Shown here piece by piece: positions 46,240-57,425 of a stretch of DNA of 64,000 nucleotides. Source of the stretch: Istiophorus platypterus (Eukaryota; Chordata; Actinopteri; Istiophoriformes; Istiophoridae); the NCBI GenBank assembly GCA_016859345.1, contig CM029120.1:18995001-19059000 (forward strand), read 5' to 3'. Position 1 is the stretch's first letter. Every line of letters begins with the position of its first letter. The notes under the pieces were generated by a model, which made no database searches, was not told where the DNA came from, and saw only the letters and a program-made list of their open reading frames with translations. The position numbers were made by a program, and so were the translations under genes.

Positions 46240-47325
46240 AGCTGGCACAACATACATTTGGCCCACTCTCTCCTCTCATCTCTTCCTCTGACACTTCCAC
46301 TGAGAGCGACTGTTTGTCTCTTCTGAGATTACTTGGATTTATCAGTAATGCCAAATCCGACTCCAAGTCTCTGTGAATTTCCTGATGAAAAATTTCTTCT
46401 TTTTATTCCTTATTAGCTGACATGTCTTTACCTATCGATGTTTTCTATTTGATTCAGTTGGAAACAGTTTGGAAAATCCTTCTATTAGAAGCCGGGATCA
46501 GGACAGTGAGTACTGAGAGTTTTCTTCCAATATTGCTTCCAACCCCAATAGTATATTAAGAAGAACATAAAATAAGTCCAATTTACATTCAATGAAGGTG
46601 AGAGATTTTAAGGGTAGACAAGGTTTAAATGTGCATTTTTTTAGCACAAGTGAAGCTCAGTGCAAATATGATTTAAGTGATTTTTTTAATGATTTTTTGA
46701 GCTGCAGTGTGTGTGAAAGAAGAGAAAAGTAGCCTGATACAAAAAACAAATGAGGCAGAGATGAACAGCACTAGCTCTATTTGGTGCTCACTCCAAAAAA
46801 TTGTCAAGCAGCATGTAATATAAATTAACAACACTATTTTGGAGCAATCTCAACCTGCTAACGGGACCTTGTTGTAGCACCAGTCTGCCTTCACTGAGTT
46901 GAGTTTACAGACATTAACAAAGGGCAATTGATTGCAGTTAGTACTTTTGGGCCAGAGCCAGTGTAAAAAGAATACTTCTGTTCCAAACAAGTTTAGAGTG
47001 TAAACTGATATTTGCTTATTATTTATTTATTCTTTAGCACATGTAATAGACACAAAATGAACTATTTTAAAGAAAAAAGTATACACATACTAAAAAGGTG
47101 CACACTTATTGTGTCTTTTTTTTTTCTTGTGGAACTGCAGAGGACGGATTGGGATGATTATTGTGGGTTAACTTCATGGAGAATTTAAACTCATGGTTCT
47201 CTACAGCATATGTGCATTAAAGTGTTTTGAGAAAACAAAAATTCCCCTGAATTGTGAATGTACGTACGTTAAGTGTAAGTAAGCTTTGAACGAAACAATG
47301 CTTCTTGGCCTATGTTTTTTTTGTT
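46240..47325. other. No gene seen
   Basis: AT-rich DNA; no element or coding frame recognised. Confidence 0.5.
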
Positions 47326-47329
47326 TTTT

Positions 47330-47570
47330 TTAATCAGCATAACGTGGAAACACTGGAAACCTGCATTTTTTTTTTTTTTTTTTTGCCACTTGGGGGCAGC
47401 AGGAACAAGCTGCGAACCTAAGTTGGTGTGATTTTATTAGCTACAGCTACAGAACAGCATTAGTATCCATTTGAAGTCACCATTATGGACACCTGGTGAG
47501 GAAAACCGCCAAGTTGGCTGGTAATTCTCTACAGTTCCAACAGTGTGAGTGATGTCTTTCACATACTGAT
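47330..47570 (+). repeat. Possible dispersed fish repeat after T19
   Basis: A T19 run (47366-47384) is followed by GCCACTTGGGGGCAGCAGGA and AACAAGCTGCGAA, then TAGCTACAGCTACAGAACAG. The 'gccac(c/t)tgggggcagcag-aacaa' string is widely repeated in fish genomes. The family is not known to me and the boundaries are approximate. Confidence 0.35.
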
Positions 47571-47940
47571 CCATTGTTAATGTAAAATATGGATTACGCG
47601 CGATTTAATTAACTCATCTGGAAGGTCACAAGATGTTGATACTCAATGTGTCTCTAGTGCTTTAAAATCACTCCATCTAACAAGCTGTGCTTGGATGCAA
47701 TCCAAAGCTTGTTTTTTTCACACTACTCTCACACAGCAGATTCTGATTTATTTATTTATTTATTTTTTTGTTGCCGATCCCTGTCTGTCCATCAGCTGTT
47801 TGTGGTGTACTCTCACCGTTCCTTGGTCTCCATATCCACCTGCACAGCTCACGGATCCCTCGTCAGTTCTCGGTACACACATAGTATACCTGCCCTTTAG
47901 TAATATACCTCCCCCAGGAAGTGCATCCTGCCGTCCATGG
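47571..47940. other. No gene seen; sequence leading into candidate LTR
   Basis: The overlapping frames here (126 codons minus, 109 codons plus) extend into the candidate LTR and do not match proteins. The C/T-rich part at 47770-47935 may belong to the same element. Confidence 0.4.
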
Positions 47941-48146
47941 TGTAATGATCCAGCCTTTTGTCCGGTTATGCCTTTATTAAATAGGTCTGTTTCTGCCCAC
48001 TGTGGGCTTGGTTGCCTGTTGTGACTTCTTGCCTCCTGCTGAACCTTGCTCTTATAAATGACCTTATAAAAACTTTGCTTTGACTTTACCTGCTCTCTCT
48101 GCAGGCTGTGCTTTTGAGTCCTCACCCTAAGTGAAGTCATACAACA
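47941..48146 (+). mobile_element. Candidate solo LTR (Gypsy/Sushi-like)
   Basis: Starts TGTAATGATCCAGCC and runs through TTTGTCCGGTTATG, GTCTGTTTCTGCCCACTG, GGGCTTGGTTGCCTG and TTGCCTCCTGCTGAACC to a GAGTCCTCACCC end at about 48118-48127, finishing TACAACA at 48146. TG...CA ends and this block order are those of fish Gypsy-type LTRs. No partner LTR, primer-binding site or coding region lies nearby and I cannot see a 4-5 bp target duplication, so it would be a solo LTR with decayed ends. Confidence 0.45.
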
Positions 48147-48149
48147 GGT

Positions 48150-49015
48150 TGAAATATTTTTACTAACATAGATGTGTTTTCACTTATGTCATAACCACTG
48201 TATGTGGATCTGTGTCTGTGTGGTCGTCCTAAAGAACATAAGAAAAGAAGTGAGTCAAGAGTTAATAAAACTACCACAATTAGGCTTTTTGTCTCAACTC
48301 ATTGATCACACAGTGAGACACAATAAGTATTAGGTTTGTGTTTTGCCTGTCAGTGTCGACTGCACAGTATACAAACTTCCCTCATTGTGAGCTACGCCGA
48401 GTATCTAATTTAATAAAGCTGAACGAAACCTACACCAAAGATGATTACTTTTTCACTTAGCATTCTCTGATAACATTTTCTTTTTTGTGAAAGAATAGGT
48501 TTTTCATCTTCATCTTTTTGTTGTGTTTTGCCAACAAACACAAAAGCTGCATCCATCGGAACATCAACAGGTGAATAGTTGCATTATGAGATCTCTTCCA
48601 AGGAGCAAAATAATTTAAAATCTTTCAAATAAATGAATTAGAAATAAATCACTATCCAACAGCACAGTCTTTTTTTTAAAAAAAGTGTTGTCAGTGGTGT
48701 TTTCTTTAAAACATCCTAAGAGATACACTTTGTAATTCTGTATGAATCTGTTGAGGTAGGTATGATCCAAGCCGTCTGAAAAGACTGTTTTCTAGGGGTG
48801 AGTTTGGAAACCTATGAATGGGGGTCTAGACTGGGGCTCAGATTCTAAGAAGGGGGGACATTTTGAAAATGAGTAATAATGTGTTAAGACTCACATTTGC
48901 AGCCCTGGTTCTTAGAATTAATAAACTGTACATTATTAATAGTTACAATGCTTATTTAGAATAATAAACAGTATAAATATTCACCCAAACAAACAGAGAT
49001 ACAATGACTATAATC
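48150..49015. other. No gene seen
   Basis: AT-rich DNA with a self-complementary T8A7-type run near 48671-48685. No coding frame recognised. Confidence 0.5.
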
Positions 49016-49018
49016 AAG

Positions 49019-49180
49019 TTTCTTTGTTGTTGTTTTGCATTCTATTTGTGTCTCTTTGTGTATCTCTGAGTGGTTGTTTTGTGTGTCTTTTTCATTTCGA
49101 GTCTCGTAGTCACTTTGCATCTCTTCGTGGTCGTTTTGCAAATCTCTGTGTCTCCTTGTGGTCACTATGTGGCTCTGGGC
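49019..49180 (+). repeat. Degenerate minisatellite, ~30-36 bp units
   Basis: Units built around 'GTCTCTTTGTG...CTCTGAGTGGTTGTTTTG', 'GTCTCGTAGTCACTTTGCA', 'TCTCTTCGTGGTCGTTTTGCA' and 'TCTCTGTGTCTCCTTGTGGTCAC' recur four to five times with drift. The 118-codon minus-strand frame (48956-49312), rich in His, Glu, Thr and Asn, is its translation. Confidence 0.75.
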
Positions 49181-50350
49181 ATGGTATTTTCTCAGTATAA
49201 TTTGTGTAAACAGATCAACATTCCACATGTAAATGTGTAATCTGTAAATATGTATGAAACACCTTCCACAAACATTTATAATGATTTGTAAACTCACAAA
49301 AATTTCTTGCAAATATAAAATGGATCTTCAAATATCTGTGAATACCTTAAATTAATTTAGAAGTAAATGAAAAGAATCTATCAATATCTTCCTAACATTT
49401 ACAACTTTCAAACAGATATTTGTAGATTTTTTTTTTATTTCTGAATCAAAAAGATACTTATGGATATCAGGTCTTTGCTTGTGGATTTGTGCAGTATATT
49501 TGAGCCAACTCGTCCTTTATTTTCTTTATTCATTTTTTTCAGGTGGGTGAAAGTCACAAAACACTTGACCTCTCACTGAAGTAGTTGAATTGTCTGCGCA
49601 GACCTGCACCATAATTCGTTTCTGTTTTATTTAGGCTACATTACTTATTGTAAGATATGACAGCTCCTTGGTTCAGGTCTTTGATAGTATGGCTGTTTGA
49701 TTGAAAGTTGTTTTTTCTCAGACAAGTCATATCGTAATTTTATTGCTCATTGGTAATATATAGATTAAGCTAAAATAACATTAGCTATTAAACCGGCTTC
49801 TTTTGTCTTGTCGACAGTAAACATTCATGTTGGCTCTGGAACAAAAGCAGAGTGCAGGATTTTATGCATTGCAAAGTTGATTAAGATACATGTAAACAGA
49901 CCAGGTTTCACACCCATCCAACCTGTAGAGATCAGGTTATTTGTTTTACTTATCATTGAATTCACTGTAATCATTCTGCCCATTTATTGTTTTCAGCATA
50001 ATGGGTACTTTCTACATGTATAATCAGTTGGAAGTTATCTTCATTGGTCCTGTACAGCCACTGAGGGCCAGCCAACTCATCTCTTTTTTTTTTCTTTTAA
50101 TATTTCTGAATAAACAGCTACTCTAAAATGTGGCACTGAGTCTAATGTCTCAGTTCAAGATGGTAACTTAAACGGTGTTATTATTTAACTAGATTTACTT
50201 TGACTCAATATTTTCTATAAAAGTTGCAGATGGGAAAAGGTTTTCCGATCAGAAATATAGAGTATGTTATAATTCAAAATATATAATATATAAATATAGG
50301 AGTTATGTTACATAGCTAAGTACAAGGTTAGAAGGTCAAATTATTTGTCA
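49181..50350. other. No gene seen
   Basis: AT-rich DNA; no recognised frame or element. Confidence 0.5.
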
Positions 50351-50355
50351 TTTTT

Positions 50356-50448
50356 GAAAACAGGGTTGTATAATGAGATGAGACCATTTGTTTTTGTGAG
50401 TAGTATAAACTACAACTAGCATCTCATTATACAACAACCCCTGTTTTC
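50356..50448 (+). repeat. 93-base imperfect hairpin, ~25 bp stem
   Basis: The left arm 50356-50380 (GAAAACAGGGTTGTATAATG, then AGATG) pairs with the right arm 50420-50448 (CATCTCATTATACAACAACC, then CCTGTTTTC). The right arm has about four extra bases near the middle. The 39-base loop contains its own short GTAG/CTAC stem. The size and shape fit a microRNA precursor or a tiny inverted-repeat element; the sequence alone cannot choose. Confidence 0.75.
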
Positions 50449-50449
50449 C

Positions 50450-52740
50450 AGCTTCTGTGGATTTCATATGTACAGGATATACAGTTGCTATGCATGGCTG
50501 CATTTCCATTACATTACTGACCTATAGATTATCTTTACTAATCTATAAAGCAGCCAGGATGAAAATCTGTGATAAGAATATTTCTGTAATAGCTGCGCTT
50601 GTTAATGATTCAGTGATGGCTATCAGTGGGTTGGGGAGGAAAGGGACTCTGCTGGAAAAAGAAGAGATTAGTCTCCTCCCTTTTCTACACTAAATTTGGT
50701 GGCTCTTTATTTCCTGTACTTTAGGATTATGAATTATTTGCTTATAATGTATTGTTTGCTAATCCTTTATGCATATCTAATACAAGTGTGTATTTGTCTC
50801 AAAATGTTTTTGTTCATGTAAACGGATAAACAATGACATGCATAGGCTGCCGCTGGGTACTGAGAAACAATAGGTGGTAAACTAATCAGAGTAATAAGTG
50901 TCCTTGAGTGTTGCATTTTTTGTTCCTTGAATGAGGCTCACTGGAGCACATTTAAAGAGTATGTTATTATCTGTAGCATATCTTATTTCATAAATTCGAC
51001 AGATATTAATTAAAACTACATGCAGACCCTGACTTATTAACTAAGCAAAAATGTGATCCCTTGCTTGGATGGGAACAAAAGCACAAAGGTATAGTGCTGC
51101 ATCCCTGCTGGGTGTGGTCACAACCACAACAGATTTATACTTTTTAACTTGTGGAGATCAGTGAAGTAATGCTATTCATTCACGTAACATTAAATTACAT
51201 TAATTAACTAACATTAATTCATCGAAGGTATTACTTATTATGAATTTGAAACTCGAAGAACTCAACTAATCTGCTTCATTAGACCTGTGGGAACTGATTT
51301 GTGCATGGAAGTACATGACATCACTTTTTCCAGTGGATCTTTATCTGCACAAAACCATTGAGAAGGGCACAAGAGGAAAAGAAACAGATGGAAACAAATT
51401 TATAGGCTGAAGGGCTGCTACATATATGTTTGTTTTAAGTTCTTGGAAGTTTGGTTGAGGCATCAGAGACAAAGTTTCTTTATTGTTTTTTGCTGAACAT
51501 CTAAACCAAATACATTAGTCTAATTTTTCTTGAGCTGTAAAAATGCACATTCACTTCAACTCCACTCTACAGCAGAACATTAGGAGTTAACAGGACTCTA
51601 GTTGCCAGGGGGACACAAAATTTGTGACATTTTTATAATTAAAAGCAGCGTGACAAATGGATGATTTGCTAACTTCAGTATAAATGAATGAGATGACAGA
51701 GCAGAAAGCTCTCCCCAGATTTATCTCTGAACTCAACAGGATTAAAAGGGTCATTCATTTATTATTATTGTTGTTCATTTCCTCTGTTCCCATTCTTCTG
51801 CATTCCAGTGGTTTGTATCATGTCATTGTTCCATCATTTTTACACGTTCCTCCCTTCTTCTTTCCTGCCTGTCTTTTACCAATCCTCTTATTTCTCCATC
51901 TCTCCTCAATCTATTTCTTTTATAACGCTAGGTTTTTGCTGTGGGAGACAAATGGTTGGCCCATCATGGTCAGACAACTAATTTCCTCTGATATATAACA
52001 GTCACTCACACACACACACGCACACATACACACACAGAAAGCATCACACATGTGCACTCAAAAACATACTCATTCACAGCTAATAACAGAATCTGTCAGA
52101 CACAGTTCCACTGACCCCTGGCTACCTTTTCCCACTGTTAACACACATAAATAGAAGAGTTGAGCCATCATCTTCACCACAGGCCGTTCATTCCTCTAAC
52201 AACAGCTTTATTAGCTGTCATGTCATTGACATGATAGAAATGAATGATGGAAAAAACATTAAGGTTTCTTTCAAAAAATGTGAAGAATTCCAAGTTAATG
52301 CCCTATTTTGATTCCTTGTCCAAAACACCCACAGAGAGCTAAGGCAGCTCTATACTGAAAAAAATCACAGTCTTGTTGGATGTATTGTGAGCAAATACTC
52401 TATGCTGAATGAGATGTATGTGTTTGTTTATGATGCTTCATGTCAGTGTAACATGTGTAATAACTTATAGCAGGTTTGTTCATAGCCCAGGTTTATTGAG
52501 TGACATTACCCTCACATCTTCAGCAGCTTTATCATCAATGGAAGTTTAACAAAGAAAACAAAGCAGACACACTGGTGTAGTTGGAGGCAGGCGTTGAACA
52601 GCCAGCAAACCTTGTCTGTGAATACTGCTGTGATCAAACATGGAGGAAGTTTTTCCTGAATATTAAACACACTCAATTTTGAATAGTTTCCTTCCACTTT
52701 CTGCTGCTACTGCCTTTAATCTAAACCAAGAAGAAAGTCA
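50450..52740. other. No gene seen; short CA tract
   Basis: AT-rich DNA. A short imperfect CA tract lies at about 52004-52036. The 104-codon frame 51684-51998 is hydrophobic (rich in Leu, Phe, Ser) because of a pyrimidine-rich stretch, and has no domain I know. Confidence 0.5.
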
Positions 52741-52840
52741 AGAGGAGGGTAACACAATGACAGGTCACCAGTCTATTACAGGGTAACACATACTGTATAG
52801 ACAGGCGACCACACTGACATTCACACTCACATTCGATTTT
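52741..52840 (+). repeat. Dispersed teleost repeat tail, copy 2 (partial)
   Basis: AGAGGAGGGTAACACAATGA, CAGGTCACCAGTCTATTACA and GGGTAACACATACTG, then GACATTCACACTCACATTCG, repeat the order seen at 34860-34965. Only the central part survives. Confidence 0.65.
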
Positions 52841-53349
52841 ACTCACAATCCAGAGAAAAATGCCTATTGTAATGACAGAGAGTGCAAGGTCTTCCAGTCT
52901 TCTGATATCTTGTGTTGTCTGTCCACTTGTCCCAGAGATATTCAATTAAGTGTCATGTATGAAAAATAAGTGCAACAGATCTTTACATTTGAGAAGCTAG
53001 AACCTTTGAGTTTTTGGCATTGTTGCTTAAGAAATGACTGAAAAAAATAGATTGACAAAACATTTGCCGAAACTAACCCACTGAATCAGTACTGCGAGAC
53101 AGAATCTTAGCCACAGTGCCACAAAGAAGTTGTATGACTAGACACGTTCATCCTTTCACAATGGCACCACCTTCTAGCCACACTCTGTCACCTGACCACA
53201 TACCTCTATAGTGTTTCTATGCTATGTCCCCCAAAAAGAAAGAAAGGAAAAAAGGGTGTGGATGAAACAGAGAAAAGCACCCTCTGTTCGTCACTTATGT
53301 CAATCATTAAAGCTATGACACACAGATTTTCAATATGCTGAAATTTTCC

Positions 53350-53385
53350 ATTAAGTGGCGAGATAACATTAAGTGGCGAGATAAC
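53350..53385 (+). repeat. Exact 18 bp tandem duplication
   Basis: ATTAAGTGGCGAGATAAC occurs twice back to back (53350-53367, 53368-53385). Perfect identity suggests a recent slippage event. Confidence 0.97.
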
Positions 53386-54149
53386 ACCAAAGAAAATGAG
53401 TGTTACAAAGTTAAAATGAACATATTTTTTTATTCTTACTTTATCAACAAAGGGAGAGCATAATGCATTTATTGTGATTCAGACATCCAGATGGTTGTGT
53501 AGAATCAGCGGTAACTTTATGCATCATTACCTTGCAGTCGAAAAAAAGATGACAAAACAGACAATAGCCAAATTCCATAGGAAGGCTGCAGTCAATAGGA
53601 CACCACTAAATCAATACAATGCCCAGGTCTAAAACACAGAATATTAATTATAATCTGTCTCTTTCTATCCTCTTTTTAATCTGGGCAAGGGCAATCTTTT
53701 GTTTAATTAATTTAAAGATGGAGCTCATTTTAATTTCTGAACGACTAGCTCTGAGGCAGTCTCCATTAAATAGACAATTACTGTAAAAGCTCCCCCCTCT
53801 CCCAAATTCACACTTGTACGCTCACACACAAAATCCATGAATCTCACATTTGTATGGTCTGTGCCATGTAACTAACATAAAAGTAGATATCACAGGCCTG
53901 TATCCTCCATTTCAGAAAACTCAGCCATTTTGTCCTTTCATCATCTTGTTCACATTGTGTTCATATAAAAACAAAGGCTACACATTTCTGTATTTCAAGC
54001 TTATAATGATATTTTTTATGGTCATTATTTCTGGCTGCTTCTGCAGCCTTATATCCCCTGGCTTTCAAGCTACTTTGCAGATTTTAGAAATTCTGGACAT
54101 TTCAGGAATTTGTTTTCTCCCTGCTGAAGCATCTGTGTCTTCAATGTAT

Positions 54150-54170
54150 CTGTGTGTGTGTGTGTGTGTG
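54150..54170 (+). repeat. (TG)10 microsatellite
   Basis: Short uninterrupted TG tract at the end of a 109-codon frame that has no domain. Confidence 0.93.
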
Positions 54171-56816
54171 ATTTTGTGAGTGTGTTTTCCAATAGACTGC
54201 CCTTCCTGTTGTCATGTGCCATATAGGCTGCCGATCACAGTGATAGCTGTAAATCAAACAGTAGCTGAAAGAAACTGTGTGTATGACAAGTGAAATCAGT
54301 TGGCTGGACAGTAGGAGGCTGAACCTGCTTAGATGGCCCACAAAGGTTGAATAGAGCCTGGAGGAAGACTCTTAGCAGAGACAATTCATCTTCCTGGAGA
54401 CCTAGAGGAACAATTACACACTCTACTAACCGTGTGGTAAGAGAGGTGTGTTTGAGTGAGACAGAGAAATCTGACGGCAGACACATAATGCTACATTGTG
54501 CGAGAGGGGACAGGTAATTGAAATAAAGCCCTGCTCTCTCTTCTCTCCTTCCTGAAGCTACAGCTTTCGGCTTTGCTGGTAACAATTAGGATGTGGGAGA
54601 GGATTTGGATAGATTCTGCAGCTGTGGGTCTCTAAACACTGATACCAAGAACAGACCCTACAGGATACATGTACTGATAGGAGATCGTCTGCCAATACTC
54701 AATATCATCAAATATTTCAACAGAAAAAATAAAATTTTATGCAGATCCATTTTGGAATGTGCAACTGGAAACTTTAAAATTTAAATGTGGTTGACAACAT
54801 ATCAAACTCCCTATTTACCGGAGTGCCACCACTGACTATGGTCTAAGAATTACCATAAAGCTGAACCAACACCCGTCTGATGACTGTCAGCAAAAAAAAA
54901 AAAAATCAACATTAGAAGCTATTAGACTGACTTATAAGGTTGCAAAGGTCCTTAACAAAATAGTATTAAAGTAGTGAAATATGCTGAGTATGGACACATT
55001 TTACAACATAAAAAAATGTGCTTTGAATCATAATCTATTCCTGTTGTATTTTTTCTAGAGATTTGCTTTTTCTAGAATCTGCTTCTATTGTTAAGTTTAA
55101 ATGATGGACACACGATGTCTGTTACTCACCTCAAAAGTTTCCACATCACAATTGTGTACATTGCATTGCTGTGATATCACAAACTCCTGCTCATATGTAT
55201 GTGTTTTGAACTCAGATCCAAGAAAGAGAGCGCAGAGACCCTTTCTTCAGCAGATGAAAGTGAAAACAGTCCTCTGCACATGCATCACTCTGAAGAAAGT
55301 GTAGTCTCAACATTGAACAAATTTATCACCTTTTAAGTTGATATAATGAATCAAATTGTGGCTATTTAAAAAAGCAGACACAGAGATAATGAAGAATAAG
55401 CTCAATATTTACTCTGCATTTAGCTCTGTTTTACTGTTGTACTCCTGATGGGAGTAGCTCCTTCATTGTTCAACAGGTAAACATTAACTTTCTCTACCTA
55501 CGTCTTGGTGCTCGTGAGTAGTGTATAGTGGATGGGTTGCAGAAACTTTTTTCTCTGCATGCTACAGGTGGCACCAAAACAGTAAATTTGCTGGCCAAAA
55601 AACCCCAAAGAGTTAAAAGATGTTGGCATACTCCATAGAGCCTGTTGCTCACATATTCATTTGATCGGTTGTTTATATAGAAACAGGAACTGTAGGACCT
55701 TTAATGACCAATTGATGCAATTGCTATCCATTTTTTTTAAACAAAGGAAAAAATCTAACATGCAGTAGATGAATATTTTAAATGCACATAAGATATACAG
55801 TATTAGACATCAAGCCACAAGGAATACTTAGAGGTTCAGTCCACCTCATTCTGTTTTAATAGAATCTACCTCTAATCCACATATGAACACTGAGGACATT
55901 TGTGTGCAAAGAAAAAACAGGCTGTAAGTAGATCAGATAGCTTCATCCTTGCCAAAGTACAGAGAATACTTAAAAGTAAATCAAAAAAGGAAAGGATGTG
56001 CCCAACATTCTGATTTTTGTGTCTACTAGGTGCATTTTCATCAGATATAATGTAATTGTAGTTTGGAAAGAGATTTACGATCAAAACCCACAATGATGCA
56101 AAATAAGAAGAGAATATCAAGCAGTGCATTGATGTCCTTCAATGCTTTTTGTTCTGCATTTAATCCCCTTAAGTGTAAAATATCACACACATTGGCTGGT
56201 TGAAGCTTGTGCTTGATTTCCTCCCTCAAAGTTTATTCATAGATACAGAGGTGAATCAAAGCTCTTAGTTTTTAAGTTTACTAAAAATCCTCTGTGCTTT
56301 GAGTAGTAGCAACGGTCACTTGGACATTGGCCTTTGGCAGTGGTTTAACGACATGACACCTTTCCAAATTCTCCCTTCAATACATCTTGTTCTTGGTTCA
56401 TTAGCCACTGAGGTGCAATGTTGCATTCACTTGACCACACACAAAATTGAGCATCACTGATGCTCGACAACATCAGTGTGTTTGTATCCTGTAGGCAAGG
56501 CTTTTCTCTCCTACATTATTCAGAAGAACTCTAACAATTTATGTGTTTTCTGAGAAGCTGACAAGTCCTCCGACACAGCTTGGCCCTGACCCTGACAGTT
56601 GGCTGAAAAGTCCAAAGAGTTTGTACTCATCTTTAGTAATGAGATCAAAAGTATTGGACATGCTGTCAATAAATCTGTGCCAAACATAAGACTTTTCAGT
56701 TCCAAACATCACACAGATATAATTATGTCTGGATGACACATTTACATGTTGTAGCTGTAAGGTGCAGCTCTTTAAAATGGCCACCTGCTCTCTTGTCACC
56801 TTGACAACCCCCTTTT

Positions 56817-56852
56817 AAAAAAAAAAAAAAAAAAAAAAATAAATAAATAAAT

Positions 56853-56907
<55 letters not shown>
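56817..56907 (+). repeat. A23-(TAAA)4-(TA)26 compound simple repeat
   Basis: A poly-A run (56817-56839), four TAAA-type units, then alternating AT to 56907. A poly-A followed by TAAA units can mark a retroposed 3' end, but I recognise nothing upstream that would have been retroposed. Confidence 0.95.
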
Positions 56908-56909
<2 letters not shown>

Positions 56910-56912
<3 letters not shown>

Positions 56913-57393
56913 TTTTAAAGTAACTGTGTTGAATCAATTTTGGAAGTCCTGCAACTATTGCAAGTGCTCACCTCAACCATGTGTTCTTTCAAAAATCTAT
57001 GAACAATGTAGTGTAGAAGCTTTCTAAAAATAATAACCTCATTGCTCATGTACCACACCCCTTTACCTCCGTGTTTGAAAGCCTAGTAGGACAAAATACT
57101 GTACTGAAATGTTAACTTTGAGTCAGTTTAAATGATAAATGCAAAGGGCAGAAACCACTTTCTTGGCTCTGTCCAAAGGTAACAAAATCTGCCCACCACG
57201 CCTAACACATAACATATGCACACCGTTAAGCCACTGCATTAAAATAAATTACCGGTCTCCATGCTGTGGCTGCTCAGTGTACTGTTAGTCGTACAGAACG
57301 ATGCACATGTGACATTTAAAACTGCGAAGGTTATACCTATCACTATAAGTACAAGAAGGTAGAAAAAAAACCTTGTGAAACCATTTGTCCAAG

Positions 57394-57394
<1 letters not shown>
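56910..57394. other. No gene seen
   Basis: AT-rich DNA between two microsatellites. Confidence 0.5.

Positions 57395-57395
<1 letters not shown>

Positions 57396-57424
<29 letters not shown>
57396..57424 (+). repeat. (AC)14 microsatellite
   Basis: Uninterrupted AC units followed by ATCCACAC. Confidence 0.96.

Positions 57425-57425
<1 letters not shown>

Larger units (their letters stand above)
52841..56815. other. No gene seen
   Basis: Mostly AT-rich. Holds an exact 18 bp tandem duplication (53350-53385) and a (TG) tract at 54150-54170. Frames at 53850-54179, 54235-54585 and 56539-56799 have no recognisable domain. Confidence 0.45.

Noticed and set aside
45950..46366. 138-codon minus-strand frame and 88-104 codon plus frames over the CA satellite
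   Set aside because: The translation is poly-Cys/Val or poly-His/Thr from the CA dinucleotides, with no domain outside the repeat.
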